Below, in pieces: positions 11,865 to 21,779 of a DNA stretch of 64,000 bases. The stretch is from contig NC_018218.1 of assembly GCF_000219625.1 (NCBI RefSeq), positions 3,286,001 through 3,350,000 on the forward strand. Direction: 5' to 3'. Within the stretch, counting starts at the first letter, position 1, and the number at the start of each line of letters is the position of its first letter. This DNA is from Zymoseptoria tritici IPO323 (lineage: Eukaryota > Ascomycota > Dothideomycetes > Mycosphaerellales > Mycosphaerellaceae). The notes below the pieces were generated by a model. That model saw only the letters and a list, made by a program, of their open reading frames with translations, was not told the origin of the DNA and did not search any database. The translations under genes and the position numbers were made by a program.

Positions 11865-14294
11865 CTACAGAGCAGTATCCGACATCTCCTCTTCCTCTGT
11901 CGAGTCGCCTTCCTGCCGAGCATCCGTGTCACTGGCGACTTCGGAGTCTTCAAAGTCATCGAAAAACACTCGACTCTGCCGCACCAACTCATCCACAACG
12001 CCGGAGCCTCTTCGAGAACTTCGAGCGGTAGGCGTCGCGGATTGCATCTCCTTCACCGTTGGCCGGACGGTCTCCTGACTGGTGCGCGGCGAAGGAGCTT
12101 GCAATTGGCCCCAAAAACTCGACATCCGCTTGGTGAAAGATGGAGAGTCTTGACGCTGTGGCATCGGGCGGTTGAAATTGGGGTGCTCACGCTCACGGGA
12201 TGGTGTAAGTAGCTGCTCGGGAACCTCGACAACGCCATTGTTGCCTCGCGCTTTGGCCAGTAAGCCTTGCAGATCGTCCTCGCTAAGAACGCTTCGGAGA
12301 CGTCCTTCATCGGGCAGAGGTGTGGGAAATGGTTGTTCGGCAGGACGTGTGGCTTCTCGCGCTTCCTCGATGACCTTTTCGATGGCGAGGCGATTGCTGA
12401 TGAATTTGAGCTTAGGCCACGCCGCTAATTGTCCAGCTCGGATCTGGCCTGCCAGACGAGGCATGGTAGGGTCAGTAAGGATGTTCGGAAAGTCAGAAAT
12501 CTTCGTCTTCGGCCAGATCGTGATGGTGCCAGAAAATCTTTGGAGAAAGACCTCGCTCCAATCTTGTCCTAGAGGTCTGGGCAGGAGCTCCAGATGTCGG
12601 AGGACTTTGAGCCATTTGTTCAAATCTAACTTGATGAACTGCTCGATGGCCGAGCCCAAGAATCCTCCTCGCCAACCACGTCCGCGCCGATGTGTTACTG
12701 GTCGCCCGACTGTGCCGCGAGAAGAGAAGAACCAGAGCGAGACGTGAGGATTCACCTGCGACACGATGCTGAAGTTGACGCCAAAGTGCAGGTTCAGACT
12801 CTTTAGAGGAATGTCCGTCCGCAGAGATCCATCTTTCCACTTGTGTCCGAAGCTGTACGGAGCCAGTGAGCCGTCCGGAAACTTGCGCATCAACACCACA
12901 GGGTTGAGAATCCCAGGCACGGCGGCTGATGCAAGCACAGCCGACCAAATCACACAGTCCGGAGCGGTGAGGTAGTTGACCAGAAAGGTTGGCGAATGAG
13001 GATCACTGGGCACGCATGTTACGTTCAGAATTCGACCCGTCCGCTGGTAGGCTTCAAGAAAAGTCAAGCTACCACGACAGAACCACGAGCATCGCTTAGC
13101 CCAGTCAACGGAGTCGAAGCGAGCACCTGTCCTCCACCATCGCTTGAGCCAAACCCAGAAAGGATCGTGGCAGGCTGTTATTCGGAAAGCCAGCGCGGGT
13201 ACCAGTAGCTTTTTCAGCTCTTCTTCTGTCCTTGTAGACAATAATGCCGCGACCAGAGCACCGCCCGAGGTTCCCGTGATAATGTTGGGAAGGAGGTCTG
13301 CATCGAGCAAGGCTTTTGCGATCCCAAAGTGGTAGTAGGCAAAAGTAGCGCCACCGGACAGACACAACGCAGTCCGTCCAAAGTTCGCTGAAAGATGCTT
13401 TGCCAGGGAGCGTTTCTCCGTTTGGCTGAGCTGTTGACTCGAGAATAGGAATTTGAGAGACTCCGATGTCTCCTCGACGTACTTCTGGAGCAGATTCTTC
13501 GTTCCGTAGTATGTCTCACTGTACAAACGAGGATTCTCGATCCCGCCGAAGTTGTTCTTCACGCAGGATTCTAAGACTGCTCGGAGCTCGTCCACAGCTC
13601 GACTTCCACCGCGTCCTGTCCGGCCGTCATTGTCTCGCTCGTCTTCCTCAGCTTCGGCCCGCAATGTCCTCAATTGCTTCACCACCTGCCTGACCATCTT
13701 CCAATCGTAGTATGAGCCTTCATCGTTGGCCTTCCACACATCGTTGCCAAGATGTTTGTCCAGGTCCTTCGCCGCCTTTACCCAATCTTCGTAATTGTCC
13801 TGAGCTCTCAACATCTTCCTCAGCTTGTTCCGTTTTCCCCGCCATGTCACGAATTGTTCGTATAGGTATATGTAGAATCTTGTGAGTAGATAGCAGATTC
13901 CCAGGAACGAAATCCAGCCAAAGACGAATAGCAACAACGGATACTTGGTAATCGAGTAGGTCCAGCCCTCCCGAGTCTCGTCTCTACCGCGACGCGATTT
14001 TACAGATTTGCTCTTCTTCCCAGCAGCCACCTCTCCGGGACGACGAACTTTCCGCTGACGTACAGGACGCCAATCGTTCAAGGCGGTGATGAACTCGGTG
14101 TTTGGTCGCTTCGGATTCGAGAGATCCTCTTCCGAGGGTGAGGCTGTTAGCTGCTCGGGCGCTGCGAGCGCCGAGGCAAATGCCAGGATGTCATCGTCGC
14201 CGTAGAAGTCGTCGTCCCAGTCCGGGAGTGAGGTATAGTCGTAAGAAGCGGACGACGTCACGGAGGGCCCGTCGCTGGCCTTGTCCTTGTCCAT
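11865..14294 (-). CDS. Patatin-like phospholipase / triacylglycerol lipase (Tgl3/4/5-type, DUF3336)
   Basis: Single-exon protein of 809 aa, the length usual for fungal patatin-domain lipases. The order is: an acidic N-terminus; a hydrophobic segment near residues 120-145 (LLLFVFGWISFLGICYLL), probably a membrane or lipid-droplet hairpin; a DUF3336-like helical region near 150-220; and the patatin domain. The catalytic dyad is present: Ser343 in GTSGG (GxSxG elbow) and Asp488 in a KDGS motif, with a glycine-rich oxyanion loop LSGGATFAYYH ahead of the Ser. The C-terminal 200 residues are Ser/Pro rich and acidic. The family hydrolyses stored triacylglycerol or acts as a lysophospholipase; which applies here cannot be told from sequence. 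It shares a 284-bp divergent promoter region with QRI7. Confidence 0.85.
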   Translation of the reverse strand: MDKDKASDGPSVTSSASYDYTSLPDWDDDFYGDDDILAFASALAAPEQLTASPSEEDLSNPKRPNTEFITALNDWRPVRQRKVRRPGEVAAGKKSKSVKSRRGRDETREGWTYSITKYPLLLFVFGWISFLGICYLLTRFYIYLYEQFVTWRGKRNKLRKMLRAQDNYEDWVKAAKDLDKHLGNDVWKANDEGSYYDWKMVRQVVKQLRTLRAEAEEDERDNDGRTGRGGSRAVDELRAVLESCVKNNFGGIENPRLYSETYYGTKNLLQKYVEETSESLKFLFSSQQLSQTEKRSLAKHLSANFGRTALCLSGGATFAYYHFGIAKALLDADLLPNIITGTSGGALVAALLSTRTEEELKKLLVPALAFRITACHDPFWVWLKRWWRTGARFDSVDWAKRCSWFCRGSLTFLEAYQRTGRILNVTCVPSDPHSPTFLVNYLTAPDCVIWSAVLASAAVPGILNPVVLMRKFPDGSLAPYSFGHKWKDGSLRTDIPLKSLNLHFGVNFSIVSQVNPHVSLWFFSSRGTVGRPVTHRRGRGWRGGFLGSAIEQFIKLDLNKWLKVLRHLELLPRPLGQDWSEVFLQRFSGTITIWPKTKISDFPNILTDPTMPRLAGQIRAGQLAAWPKLKFISNRLAIEKVIEEAREATRPAEQPFPTPLPDEGRLRSVLSEDDLQGLLAKARGNNGVVEVPEQLLTPSREREHPNFNRPMPQRQDSPSFTKRMSSFWGQLQAPSPRTSQETVRPTVKEMQSATPTARSSRRGSGVVDELVRQSRVFFDDFEDSEVASDTDARQEGDSTEEEEMSDTAL

Positions 14295-14578
14295 TCTTGG
14301 CTGTGCAGTGTAGCCAGATCGAGGCCAAGGTCATCTGAGAGCCATTTCCTCAGTGGCAGCACCTCGGTTCAGTGCGGTGTTGCGATGAAAGTGGAAAGCG
14401 AGCGTGATGTTCTGGTGATGGTACCTTAGGTGGTGGGGAAATGCGGTCCAGGATCCAGGATCCAAGACCGCTGACGCACGGTGGTCGATCTTCCTCCCGC
14501 AGCCGTCAGCCCAGGCACTCGGAATCTGCTCGTGAAAGAGCCTCATCTTCCTTTGTGCCACGACATCAGTAACAATAC
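14295..14578. promoter_or_regulatory. Bidirectional promoter region, patatin gene / QRI7
   Basis: Two start codons face away from each other across 284 bp, so both promoters must lie here or overlap neighbouring coding sequence. No specific binding site is claimed. Confidence 0.5.
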
Positions 14579-16022
14579 ATGCGGTCGCTTCTGACAAGGA
14601 GCGCGGCATTGTCTCATCGCCGCCATGTGAATGCTCATGTGAGTCGCAGCATCGTTACTCTGGCCATCGAGACGAGCTGTGATGACACTTCTGTTGCTGT
14701 TGCAGAACTCCTTTCGCCTCAGCTCCATGGACGTCTGAAGGTTCACTTCCATGGTAAGTCATATGAAAGACCGCATCCCACCGCCTCTAAAACATGTGGC
14801 TACAGCAGATCGAGGTGGCCGCTAACAAATACTAGAAAAGGTGACTGCCGACAACGATGCGTACAATGGCATACATCCGCTGGTTGCCCTGCACTCTCAT
14901 CGACGTAATCTAGCGCTGCTAGTCCAGAAGGCATTACAGGTCAGCCCAAAGCCAGACTTTGTCGCTGTGACTCGTGGACCAGGCATGAGAAGCAACCTAT
15001 CCACCGGTTTGGACACAGCAAAGGGCCTTGCGGTGGCTTGGGACGTCCCGCTGTTGGCTACTCACCACATGCAAGCCCATGCATTGACACCGAGACTGGT
15101 CGCCGCGATGGAAATGGATTTGGGGCAGCCGAAACCGTTGAATCCCGCTTTCCCGTTCCTTACGCTGCTCGCGTCTGGTGGACACACCATGCTTATCAAT
15201 TCCACGGGCCTTGTCGAGCATTCCATCCTTGCGGATACGCAAGATATCGCAATTGGTGATTGTCTGGATAAGGCTGCTCGGGCCATATTGCCCGCCGGTC
15301 GACTCGCCATACCCTACGGCCGAGCTCTTGAAGAGTTTGCCTTCCCGAATGGGCCATCCGACTATCAATATACTGCGCCAACGCGCCGACGAGAGGAACT
15401 TGAGCGTCGGCCAACGAAATGGCGATGGGGATTATTCCCTCCTTTGTCAGAAAGCAAACGTGGCGAGAAGTCATCAAAACGAATGGTCTATTCATTCACA
15501 GGCCTTACGACGTCCATCGAACGTATCACAACTCGAGTGGTGGATGCCGAAGGTCGTTTGACCAGCGTGAGCCGGAGGCCTGAGGACATAAGTGAAGACG
15601 AAAGACGAGAGCTGGCTCGAGAGGTCCAACGGATCGCATTTGAGCATCTTGCTTCTCGAATCATCTTACACTTGTCCAGCAACGCTACGGACGTCAACGC
15701 CATCGTCGTGTCCGGAGGCGTGGCGTCAAACTCATTTCTACGGCACCTTCTACGAGCTATGCTCGATGCTCGGGGCTACGATCGCATCCGGCTGGAGTTC
15801 CCGCCCATTAGTCTTTGTACAGACAATGCTCTGATGATCGCGTGGGCTGCACTGGAGATGTGGCATGCGGGATATCGTTCATCACTGGACGTTCAGCCGC
15901 TGCGTAAATGGTCGATGGATCCTAATGCTGAGGACGGTGGCATTCTTGGCGTAGGTGGTTGGCACAACGTTTTGAAAGCACAAGACGTGCTGGGGACGAC
16001 CGACAACCCTAAGACTCCATAG
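14579..16022 (+). CDS. QRI7: Mitochondrial tRNA N6-adenosine threonylcarbamoyltransferase
   Basis: Transfers the threonylcarbamoyl group to A37 of ANN-decoding tRNAs (t6A) in mitochondria. Two exons, 14579-14753 and 14836-16022, joined across an 82-nt intron (GTAAGT...ACTAG), give 453 aa. The Kae1/TsaD/Qri7 motifs are in order: AIETSCDDT, a THHMQAHAL metal-binding segment whose His residues bind the metal, ASGGHTML, VVSGGVASNSF and CTDNALMIAWA. The basic, Ser-rich N-terminus (MRSLLTRSAALSHRRHVNAH) looks like a mitochondrial presequence, which separates it from cytosolic Kae1. The stop lies only 228 bp from the left end of the transposon, yet the gene carries no RIP-type stops. Confidence 0.9.
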
Positions 16023-16250
16023 TCAATGGTCGCGAGGCTAGTAGCCGATTATATGATGCGGTGCAGGACCGCGCTTTCCTCCAGATGCGCTCAAAGATCT
16101 TGTAATGAGGTCGATAACAGGATTTCAGCTCGAGATGAGTCTGAGCTCAAATGCTGGACGAGCTTCATTCGTTTCAAGAGCGTGGTGAAACGAGGGAGAC
16201 GAAGTCAATGTTGTGGAGCTTGGTGGGGCTGCAGTGAGGATGGTGTACTA

Positions 16251-16271
16251 AACGGAAGTTTCCGCCACTAC
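16251..16271 (+). repeat. Left terminal inverted repeat
   Basis: Bases AACGGAAGTTTCCGCCACTA and one more C. The last 17 bases (GAAGTTTCCGCCACTAC) are identical to the reverse complement of the right end; the pairing over 21 bases has two mismatches. A TA immediately precedes it. Confidence 0.8.
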
Positions 16272-16497
16272 GTGTTTTTTAGTGATTTAACGGTCACGTG
16301 CAGAGCTGGTATGACTTCACTCCCTCAATAAACGCTCTTATTGTTGCTATATATTATCAACTATTGTCACCTAGCCACTAAGAGCCTGCTAAGAGCCGAC
16401 AATTACATGTAAGTGCGCATAATACGAACAAACCGCCGTTTACGTAGATAAGTAGCATCTTCCGCCCTTATTTCTTTCTCTCTCGAACATTAACATT

Positions 16498-16515
16498 ACT
16501 ACTACTACTACTACT
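16498..16515 (+). repeat. (ACT)6 microsatellite
   Basis: Six perfect ACT units just upstream of the first accessory gene of the transposon. Confidence 0.9.
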
Positions 16516-16555
16516 AATCTCTGCCGCTCTCGCTCTCGCTCTTACTTATAATATA

Positions 16556-17471
16556 ATGGCCTTTACTGCTTAGAACATACTACAAGGCGAAGCTGTTAAG
16601 AAGGCTAGACTCGAATCGTAGGGCCTGCCGATCGAGCGCGACGATATACTAATGCGAGATGTTAATAATCCTCTAACTAATGCCGATGCTCTAACTCTAA
16701 CACCGCCGCTATCTCCTTCGACTCTGCCTAAAGAACTCCGAGCCTACCGTATGCCGACTATAATAGATTAATTCGCTCTATAGTATATTAGCGTCGCTAC
16801 TTAGAACGAAGCTATTACTAAAGCACAGTCGGTAGATACTGCTGTGCGGAAAAGCGGAAAGTAGACGCTTAACCGCTACAACTATATAGGTCGAGTGTAG
16901 GAGACGGACAAAGGTAAGTTTAATCTAGGAGATCTCGGCATATCCTAGTGCGATCTTAGCTAATTATCCTGTTTTAGGATTGCCGGCGTTTACCGAGTGT
17001 AGACTCTACAAGCGAGTAGGCTACGTATGTCGCGTATATAAGGACATTATAACGCACAAGACGACTTATAGATATTGCTTTAGCCGTAGCAAGGCTAACT
17101 ACGGTGCTAGTAAGCTAGTTAATAAGGGAGCAGAGCCTAATGCTACTAGTAGTGTATTATTTAGAGAAATAATAGAAGAGTTCGAGGCGAAGGTAGCAGT
17201 AATAGAGGGAGATATTAAGCTGTTAACTAATGCGAATTTAGAGCTAGCGAGCAAGGGTAAGGCACTACTAAGTAAGATCGAACTCCTTAAAGCTAGCTAT
17301 AGCGCTAAGATTAAGGGACTTGTAGGTAAGATTAAACTCCTTAAAGAGTAGTATATAGATTTGCTAGCTAGCTATAAGCTAAACTAGGAGGAATTAACGA
17401 TAGTAAGAGAGGCGTTAGAGGAGAAGGATGCTACGATTAAGCGGCGTTTAGCGAAGTTAGAGGGCAAATAG
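16556..17471 (+). pseudogene. Transposon accessory gene 1: coiled-coil protein, RIP-inactivated
   Basis: Two exons, 16556-16913 and 16978-17471, across a 64-nt intron (GTAAGT...TTTTAG) with matching phase, give a frame of about 283 codons interrupted by nine internal stops. All nine are TAG or TAA at places where CAG or CAA (Gln) would fit; none is TGA, and no frameshift is seen. This is what RIP of CpA on the coding strand produces. The N-terminal half is Leu/Asp/Thr rich with a SPSTLPKELRAYRMPT segment; the middle has Cys residues (CRLYKRVGYVC, then YRYCFSRSK) that could form a small metal site; the last 120 residues are a Lys/Glu/Leu heptad-rich coiled coil. No known family is recognised. 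It is divergent from the other two genes of the element. Confidence 0.6.
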
Positions 17472-17514
17472 GTAAGAAACGCACTAAGATACGGTAAGAT
17501 CGGCTCTCGAGCTG

Positions 17515-19479
17515 CTAAATAATACCTAAGTTTCCTCTGTATATACTTCTATTGTGTCTGCTTCCTTTATATATGCTGCCCTTGCTATATACTACACCGA
17601 GAAACGCACTAAGATTATACTAAGATTCGCTCTTAGCCCTCTTCTGCGTTAGAATCCTCTTCCGACCGCTCCGCTGTAGACTATTGCTCTGCTCTACAGA
17701 CTCCTTAAGGACTGGCTTATTAACGACTAGCTTATTAACGACTAGCTCATTAACGACTAGCTTATTAACGACTGGCTTATCAACGACTGGCTTATCGACG
17801 ACCGGCTCTACCTTAAAGCCCTTCTACTCCTGCTTAAGAGGGATATCTAGTGATTTAGAGCGTTCTTGTAATAGCGTAAGGTTTGGAGCATGTAATAGCT
17901 CACGCATACGCGATAGCTTACACACCTTCTTTAGCTTAGCCGGCTTTATCGATAGTGCCTTCGCTGTTATATTAGCTGCTCCGGAGGACGTTAAAGATGC
18001 TATTGCCTTAACTAGCGTCTGTACTAGTAGCTCCGTAGAGCTGGACTCGGCCGCCTTCTCCTTGGCCCTTCTTGCGGCTGCTGCTCTAGCCTTAACAATT
18101 ATATCCTGCAAGCTAGAATCGGAGTTAACGTCGTCGTCGATAATAATTATAGAGTTCTTAATTCTTACTAGTAAGGATGGCTAGAGCTCCGAGCTAGCAG
18201 CATGTTTGCTAGGCCTCGAGGCACCGGCGGCAGGCTCGTCGATAGGCTTAGGCTTAAGGGACCTGGTAATAGCGAATCTAAGAGCGAGATTAGGGCTAAG
18301 AGATGTATCGTCGCTACCGAGAGCGGCCTATGCCTTAATCTCCTGCTGTAGCTAGTTCTCGTCCGATAGCTTAGGCTTGGCTGGTTACTTAGCCGCCTTG
18401 CCCTTAGAGGTAAGATCTGCGGTAAGACCTGCGGTAAGAGTAGCGCTAGCGTTAGTCGTAGCGGCGAGCTCGTTAATAAACTTACTACCGCTCTGCTCCT
18501 TCTTCTTTATCTTCCTTAGTAGCTTAAATAAAGGCTTCTTCGCAGTAGCGGATAGTACAATACGCTGCTCTGGCCGGTGCTCGGACTCTATACCGACAAA
18601 GCCTCTATAGACGTTAAACTAGCTAAACTCGTTAACAAGTAGCGTAATGTATATACTAGCCTTAACGAGCCTGACCGTGATGTTAGGGAGGAAGGGCGCT
18701 AGCTGCCGGAGGATGCTTAGTAATATAGTGCTGTTGTTGCTAGGCCGAATAGGTTAATTCTTATCGTTATATTTAATTGTAAGGAAGTAGTCGTAGTATC
18801 GAACACTAAGGCTACGGACTCGACGGCTAGTAGTGTCGCTCTTATTAAGGAGCTAATTTAGTAGCTAGGATTTACGCTCTTCTACTAAGATCCCCGCTAA
18901 GATAGCGCTTATCTCGTCGATAACGCCTTGGCCGGTCTACTCGAATGCATCCTTCGGTTCGCTATACGTATACACCGCCGGCTTGCGAGTGTTCACGCTA
19001 ACTGTATGTATTGTGCAGGCAATGCTAACTTCCTATAGAGTCTCGACTTGCGGTCTGCTACGTCGGTTGTTAGTTGCGTTGTTAGCTACACCGGAGGATG
19101 CTGGATCGGTCTATTAAATCGGCGGAGTTGGCGATAGGGCGGCGGCGGCAGATTAAGCGGCAGCAGCTGCTTAAGCAGTAGTAGCTGCTTAAGCTACATA
19201 GTCGAGCAATAGACCGCGAGTGCTAGTATTAGTAGTGCGTGTGGACTTCTTAGAAGTGCTCTGGCGAATTAGATTAGCACGACCGGACTGCAGAACGCTA
19301 TATCCCTTGTAGGCTCTAGTGCTAGGCTTGCTTACCGGCGGCGGTGCGGCGTGCGTAGCGGAAGCGCTCTTATCGCGGCTCTTAGTAGACGGTAGATCGC
19401 AGCCGCAGTTGCCGCAGTTGCTAGTAAGTCCGACATAAGGAGCTCTACCGTCGGTGCAGAACTTAGTGTAAGGAGGCAT
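17515..19479 (-). pseudogene. Transposon accessory gene 2: unknown protein, RIP-inactivated
   Basis: Starts at an ATG at 19479 (MPPYTKFCTDGRAPY, followed by a NCGNCGCDL cluster that may be a zinc knuckle) and stays protein-like in one frame to about 17.5-17.6 kb if the internal TAG/TAA codons are taken as former Gln. The true end is unclear because the frame stays open into the convergent first accessory gene. The middle has an aliphatic, helical core (LLSILRQLAPFLPNITVRL and a following FNVYRGFVGIE); later parts are Ala/Lys rich, and the C-terminal part contains five-residue repeats (VVNK/VVDK-like) encoded by a 15-bp tandem repeat. I recognise no family. Position between the coiled-coil gene and the transposase suggests it belongs to the element. 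Confidence 0.5.
17710..17808 (-). repeat. 15-bp tandem repeat, six full copies, coding
   Basis: Six successive 15-base units (17710-17799; first unit GACTGGCTTATTAAC) plus a partial one. On the minus strand each encodes a pentapeptide of the type PVVDK or LVVNK. Units differ mainly by transitions, in keeping with RIP. Confidence 0.85.
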
Positions 19480-19611
19480 AATTAAGGGTTCGTTTAGGGC
19501 TGGATGCGTGTGTATTAGACTAATTGTGCGTAAAATAGAGGGTATAAAGGGTGCAGAGGATAAGAAGGGCGAGGAGCTAAAGGCTAGGAAGGATTAAGAG
19601 CAGAGTTTTTA

Positions 19612-21402
19612 TTAAAGGGCCTGTTATGCTGTGCTCTTAATAGGCTCTACATATATATCTTAGATAGGGAAGCTATTCTCCGCAAATATCTGCCTTGTGC
19701 GATCCCTTAGCTGTAGGCCTGCACCTTAGGCTAACGTCTTAAACTCCACTAGCTTACTACCGGCGGCCAGATAAGTAGCGGCTATAGCGCGGATATAAAG
19801 ATATGCGACGATATAGAGCTTGTTACCGCTTGCAGTCTTCTTACGACTATTTAATTTAGCAGGGAGTCTAGCGGCGGCAAGGGAAGCGTTAACCTATTGC
19901 ATAGTACTAGGCGGAAGGTATAAAACGAGGTCTGTATATATACAAATTAGCGAGCCGCCGGTGTTACCTAATAGGTTATCTCTCGGTAGATCTTAGTAGG
20001 GATCTCGGCAAATAGGTATCTTACTAAACTCGTCTATTTAGTCGATTATTTCTTGTATCTGCGGATGCGTAGTGTCGAGATCGATGCCGTATAGCTCGGT
20101 GCCCTTAAGCTCTAGATAGTCGTAGAGGATATTCGGAATGCTATTAACATGCTCGGGGATCTTAGGGTGCTTGCGAATGCGATGGCTGTTGTAAGTTTCA
20201 ACGAACAGCTAGACGGTGTATCGAAGGATCGGCAGATAGACAGTAAGGAACGCTATGCGGTTAGCCTTTTGATCCTCGTTATATAGACGCTTGTTGCGGA
20301 GCTTAATAAAGAAGTTACGCTACCTATTAAACGCAGCTGTTGCTCTAAGACCCTAAAAGCGTTTAATAGTGTTGTTGCCTTTGCTAGTTGTATACTAGAA
20401 GGCCTTATTAAAACAGAGCAGGTGCCCTTCTTAATGCTCGCGGAAACACAGATAAGCGTCGGCTATTATCGGAGTTTCTACGCTATAGTTAGCACGCATA
20501 ATCTGTATATACAGGTTAGCGAGAGAGCACTAAGAAGTATACCGAGAGCAGCTTGCAGCTTACCTAAGGCGTCTTCCCACGGGCCTTAACTGCACCGAGA
20601 TATTAACAGAACACCGAGAACTTCGTCTTAGCTATAGTGCCGATATACGCCTATATAACCCTGCGTGAATACATATTAATACAGTAGTAAAACTGTATAC
20701 TAAACAGCTCTAGCTTACAGTATGCATCCACAGACTATATATAATCCGGGCCCTTAGCCTTTAGAAGGTAAGAGCGAACCTTTACTCTCTTACTAATCCG
20801 GCGTGCATTAAATAGTGCAGGATTGAGACGGTAGGCGATGCTAAAGATCCGGTCCCTATATATACGGATTAGCACTAAGAGCTTTACTAAGAGCCCGAGA
20901 TCGCGAACCTTCCGATTAGTCTAAACTCCTTCCGCATCTCCCTTGCGAGGTTGCGGTATCCGTAGTCTTCTAACGCTCCACCCTTAATTACACTAACTAA
21001 TATGCCCTTAATAATCTCGTCGTAGGATAGTAAATCGTCCTTAGGGATTCTGCGGTAGTAGCCTATGCTCTTCCTTAATTAAACGAACTGCTACTTCGAG
21101 AGCTTAAATCCGTCTAACTGCAGGATCGTATGGCACTTGCTGTCGTTCTTATCCGTCTACCAAAATAGCTTATTAATCCTTGCACGCAGACGCTCCTTAT
21201 TAGGGATACTAAGCTCTGGTCTACGTGGCCTCGTTGTAATGCCCTACGTACGTATCTGCCTCTTAAACGAGCGGGTCGATATATCCAGGTTCTTGTACTC
21301 TCTTAGCCAAGCTCTTACTACGTTGTAGCTCAGGCCTAAGACGTAAAGCAACAGCTTAATTTCCTCGCGGAGGTACTCGTAATCGGGCGGCGGGCGTGGC
21401 AT
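19612..21402 (-). pseudogene. Transposon transposase: rve/integrase-core DDE enzyme, RIP-inactivated
   Basis: Starts at 21402 (MPRPPPDYEYLREEIKLLLY) with a helix-turn-helix-like N-terminus, then the integrase core. The first catalytic Asp is intact (SVDAYCKL, codon 20728-20726). After a 61-nt intron (20563-20503) the second acidic position reads Asn (RANYSVET, codon 20490-20488) and the Glu position reads Lys (NNTIKRF, codon 20364-20362). In both cases a TpG-to-TpA change would account for the substitution. Spliced spacing is D-58-x-41-x, the geometry of retroviral-integrase folds, and a YNSHRIRKHPKIPEHV segment follows as in ascomycete 'integrase core domain' proteins. There are many TAG/TAA codons at Gln or Trp positions and one apparent single-base frameshift near 20900. 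It cannot encode an active enzyme now. Confidence 0.7.
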
Positions 21403-21647
21403 CGTAGTAGGATCGCACTAAGAGCAGCAGCAGGAGAAGCAGAGCGCTAAGGGCGTGTATATTTGTAAGGGCGTGTGTTTGTAAGGGCGATAGTAGTGGT
21501 AGCTCGGCGCCGGCGACGGTAAGGATTACATAGTGGACGACTGCTTGGCGACGACGACTATGGCAACAGTGTAACCAGTGGTGGTGTGTGTATTAATTGA
21601 GGGCTATATATAGCTATATCAGTAAAGATCTAATTCGTAAAATGGAG

Positions 21648-21668
21648 GTAGTGGCGGAAACTTCGGAT
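21648..21668 (-). repeat. Right terminal inverted repeat
   Basis: Reverse complement pairs with 16251-16271 over 21 bases with two mismatches. A TA immediately follows at 21669-21670. Confidence 0.8.
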
Positions 21669-21779
21669 TAGAGCGCGATCTGAGCTACCCATCTATCTGC
21701 CAGCTGAATCTTGCATACTCATGGCATACAACACCACATATTCCCACCTCACTTCGCACAGCAAGTACCACGATCTACG

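Larger units (their letters stand above)
16251..21668. mobile_element. 5.4-kb TIR transposon with rve-type transposase and two accessory genes, inactivated by RIP
   Basis: Bounded by 21-bp inverted repeats that differ at two positions, each flanked by TA (16249-16250 and 21669-21670), consistent with a TA target-site duplication. Within these limits the DNA changes sharply: AT-rich, dense in TAG/TAA, with few CpA dinucleotides, whereas both flanks are ordinary coding DNA. Three gene remnants fill it: a plus-strand coiled-coil protein, a minus-strand unknown protein and a minus-strand integrase-core transposase. The frames are largely intact apart from glutamine-position stops, which fits RIP (CpA to TpA) rather than indel decay. 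I cannot place it in a named superfamily: the transposase resembles the ascomycete 'integrase core domain' proteins rather than Tc1/mariner or hAT. TA duplication length and superfamily are inference. Confidence 0.75.

Noticed and set aside
16556..21402. Stop codons TAG and TAA reassigned to glutamine within the transposon genes
   Set aside because: RIP explains the same pattern with no new code; some CAG codons persist and host genes use TAG and TAA as normal stops.
16251..21668. Tc1/mariner or pogo element
   Set aside because: A TA duplication would fit, but the transposase core, its first-Asp context (SVDAYCKL) and the accessory genes do not match that family.
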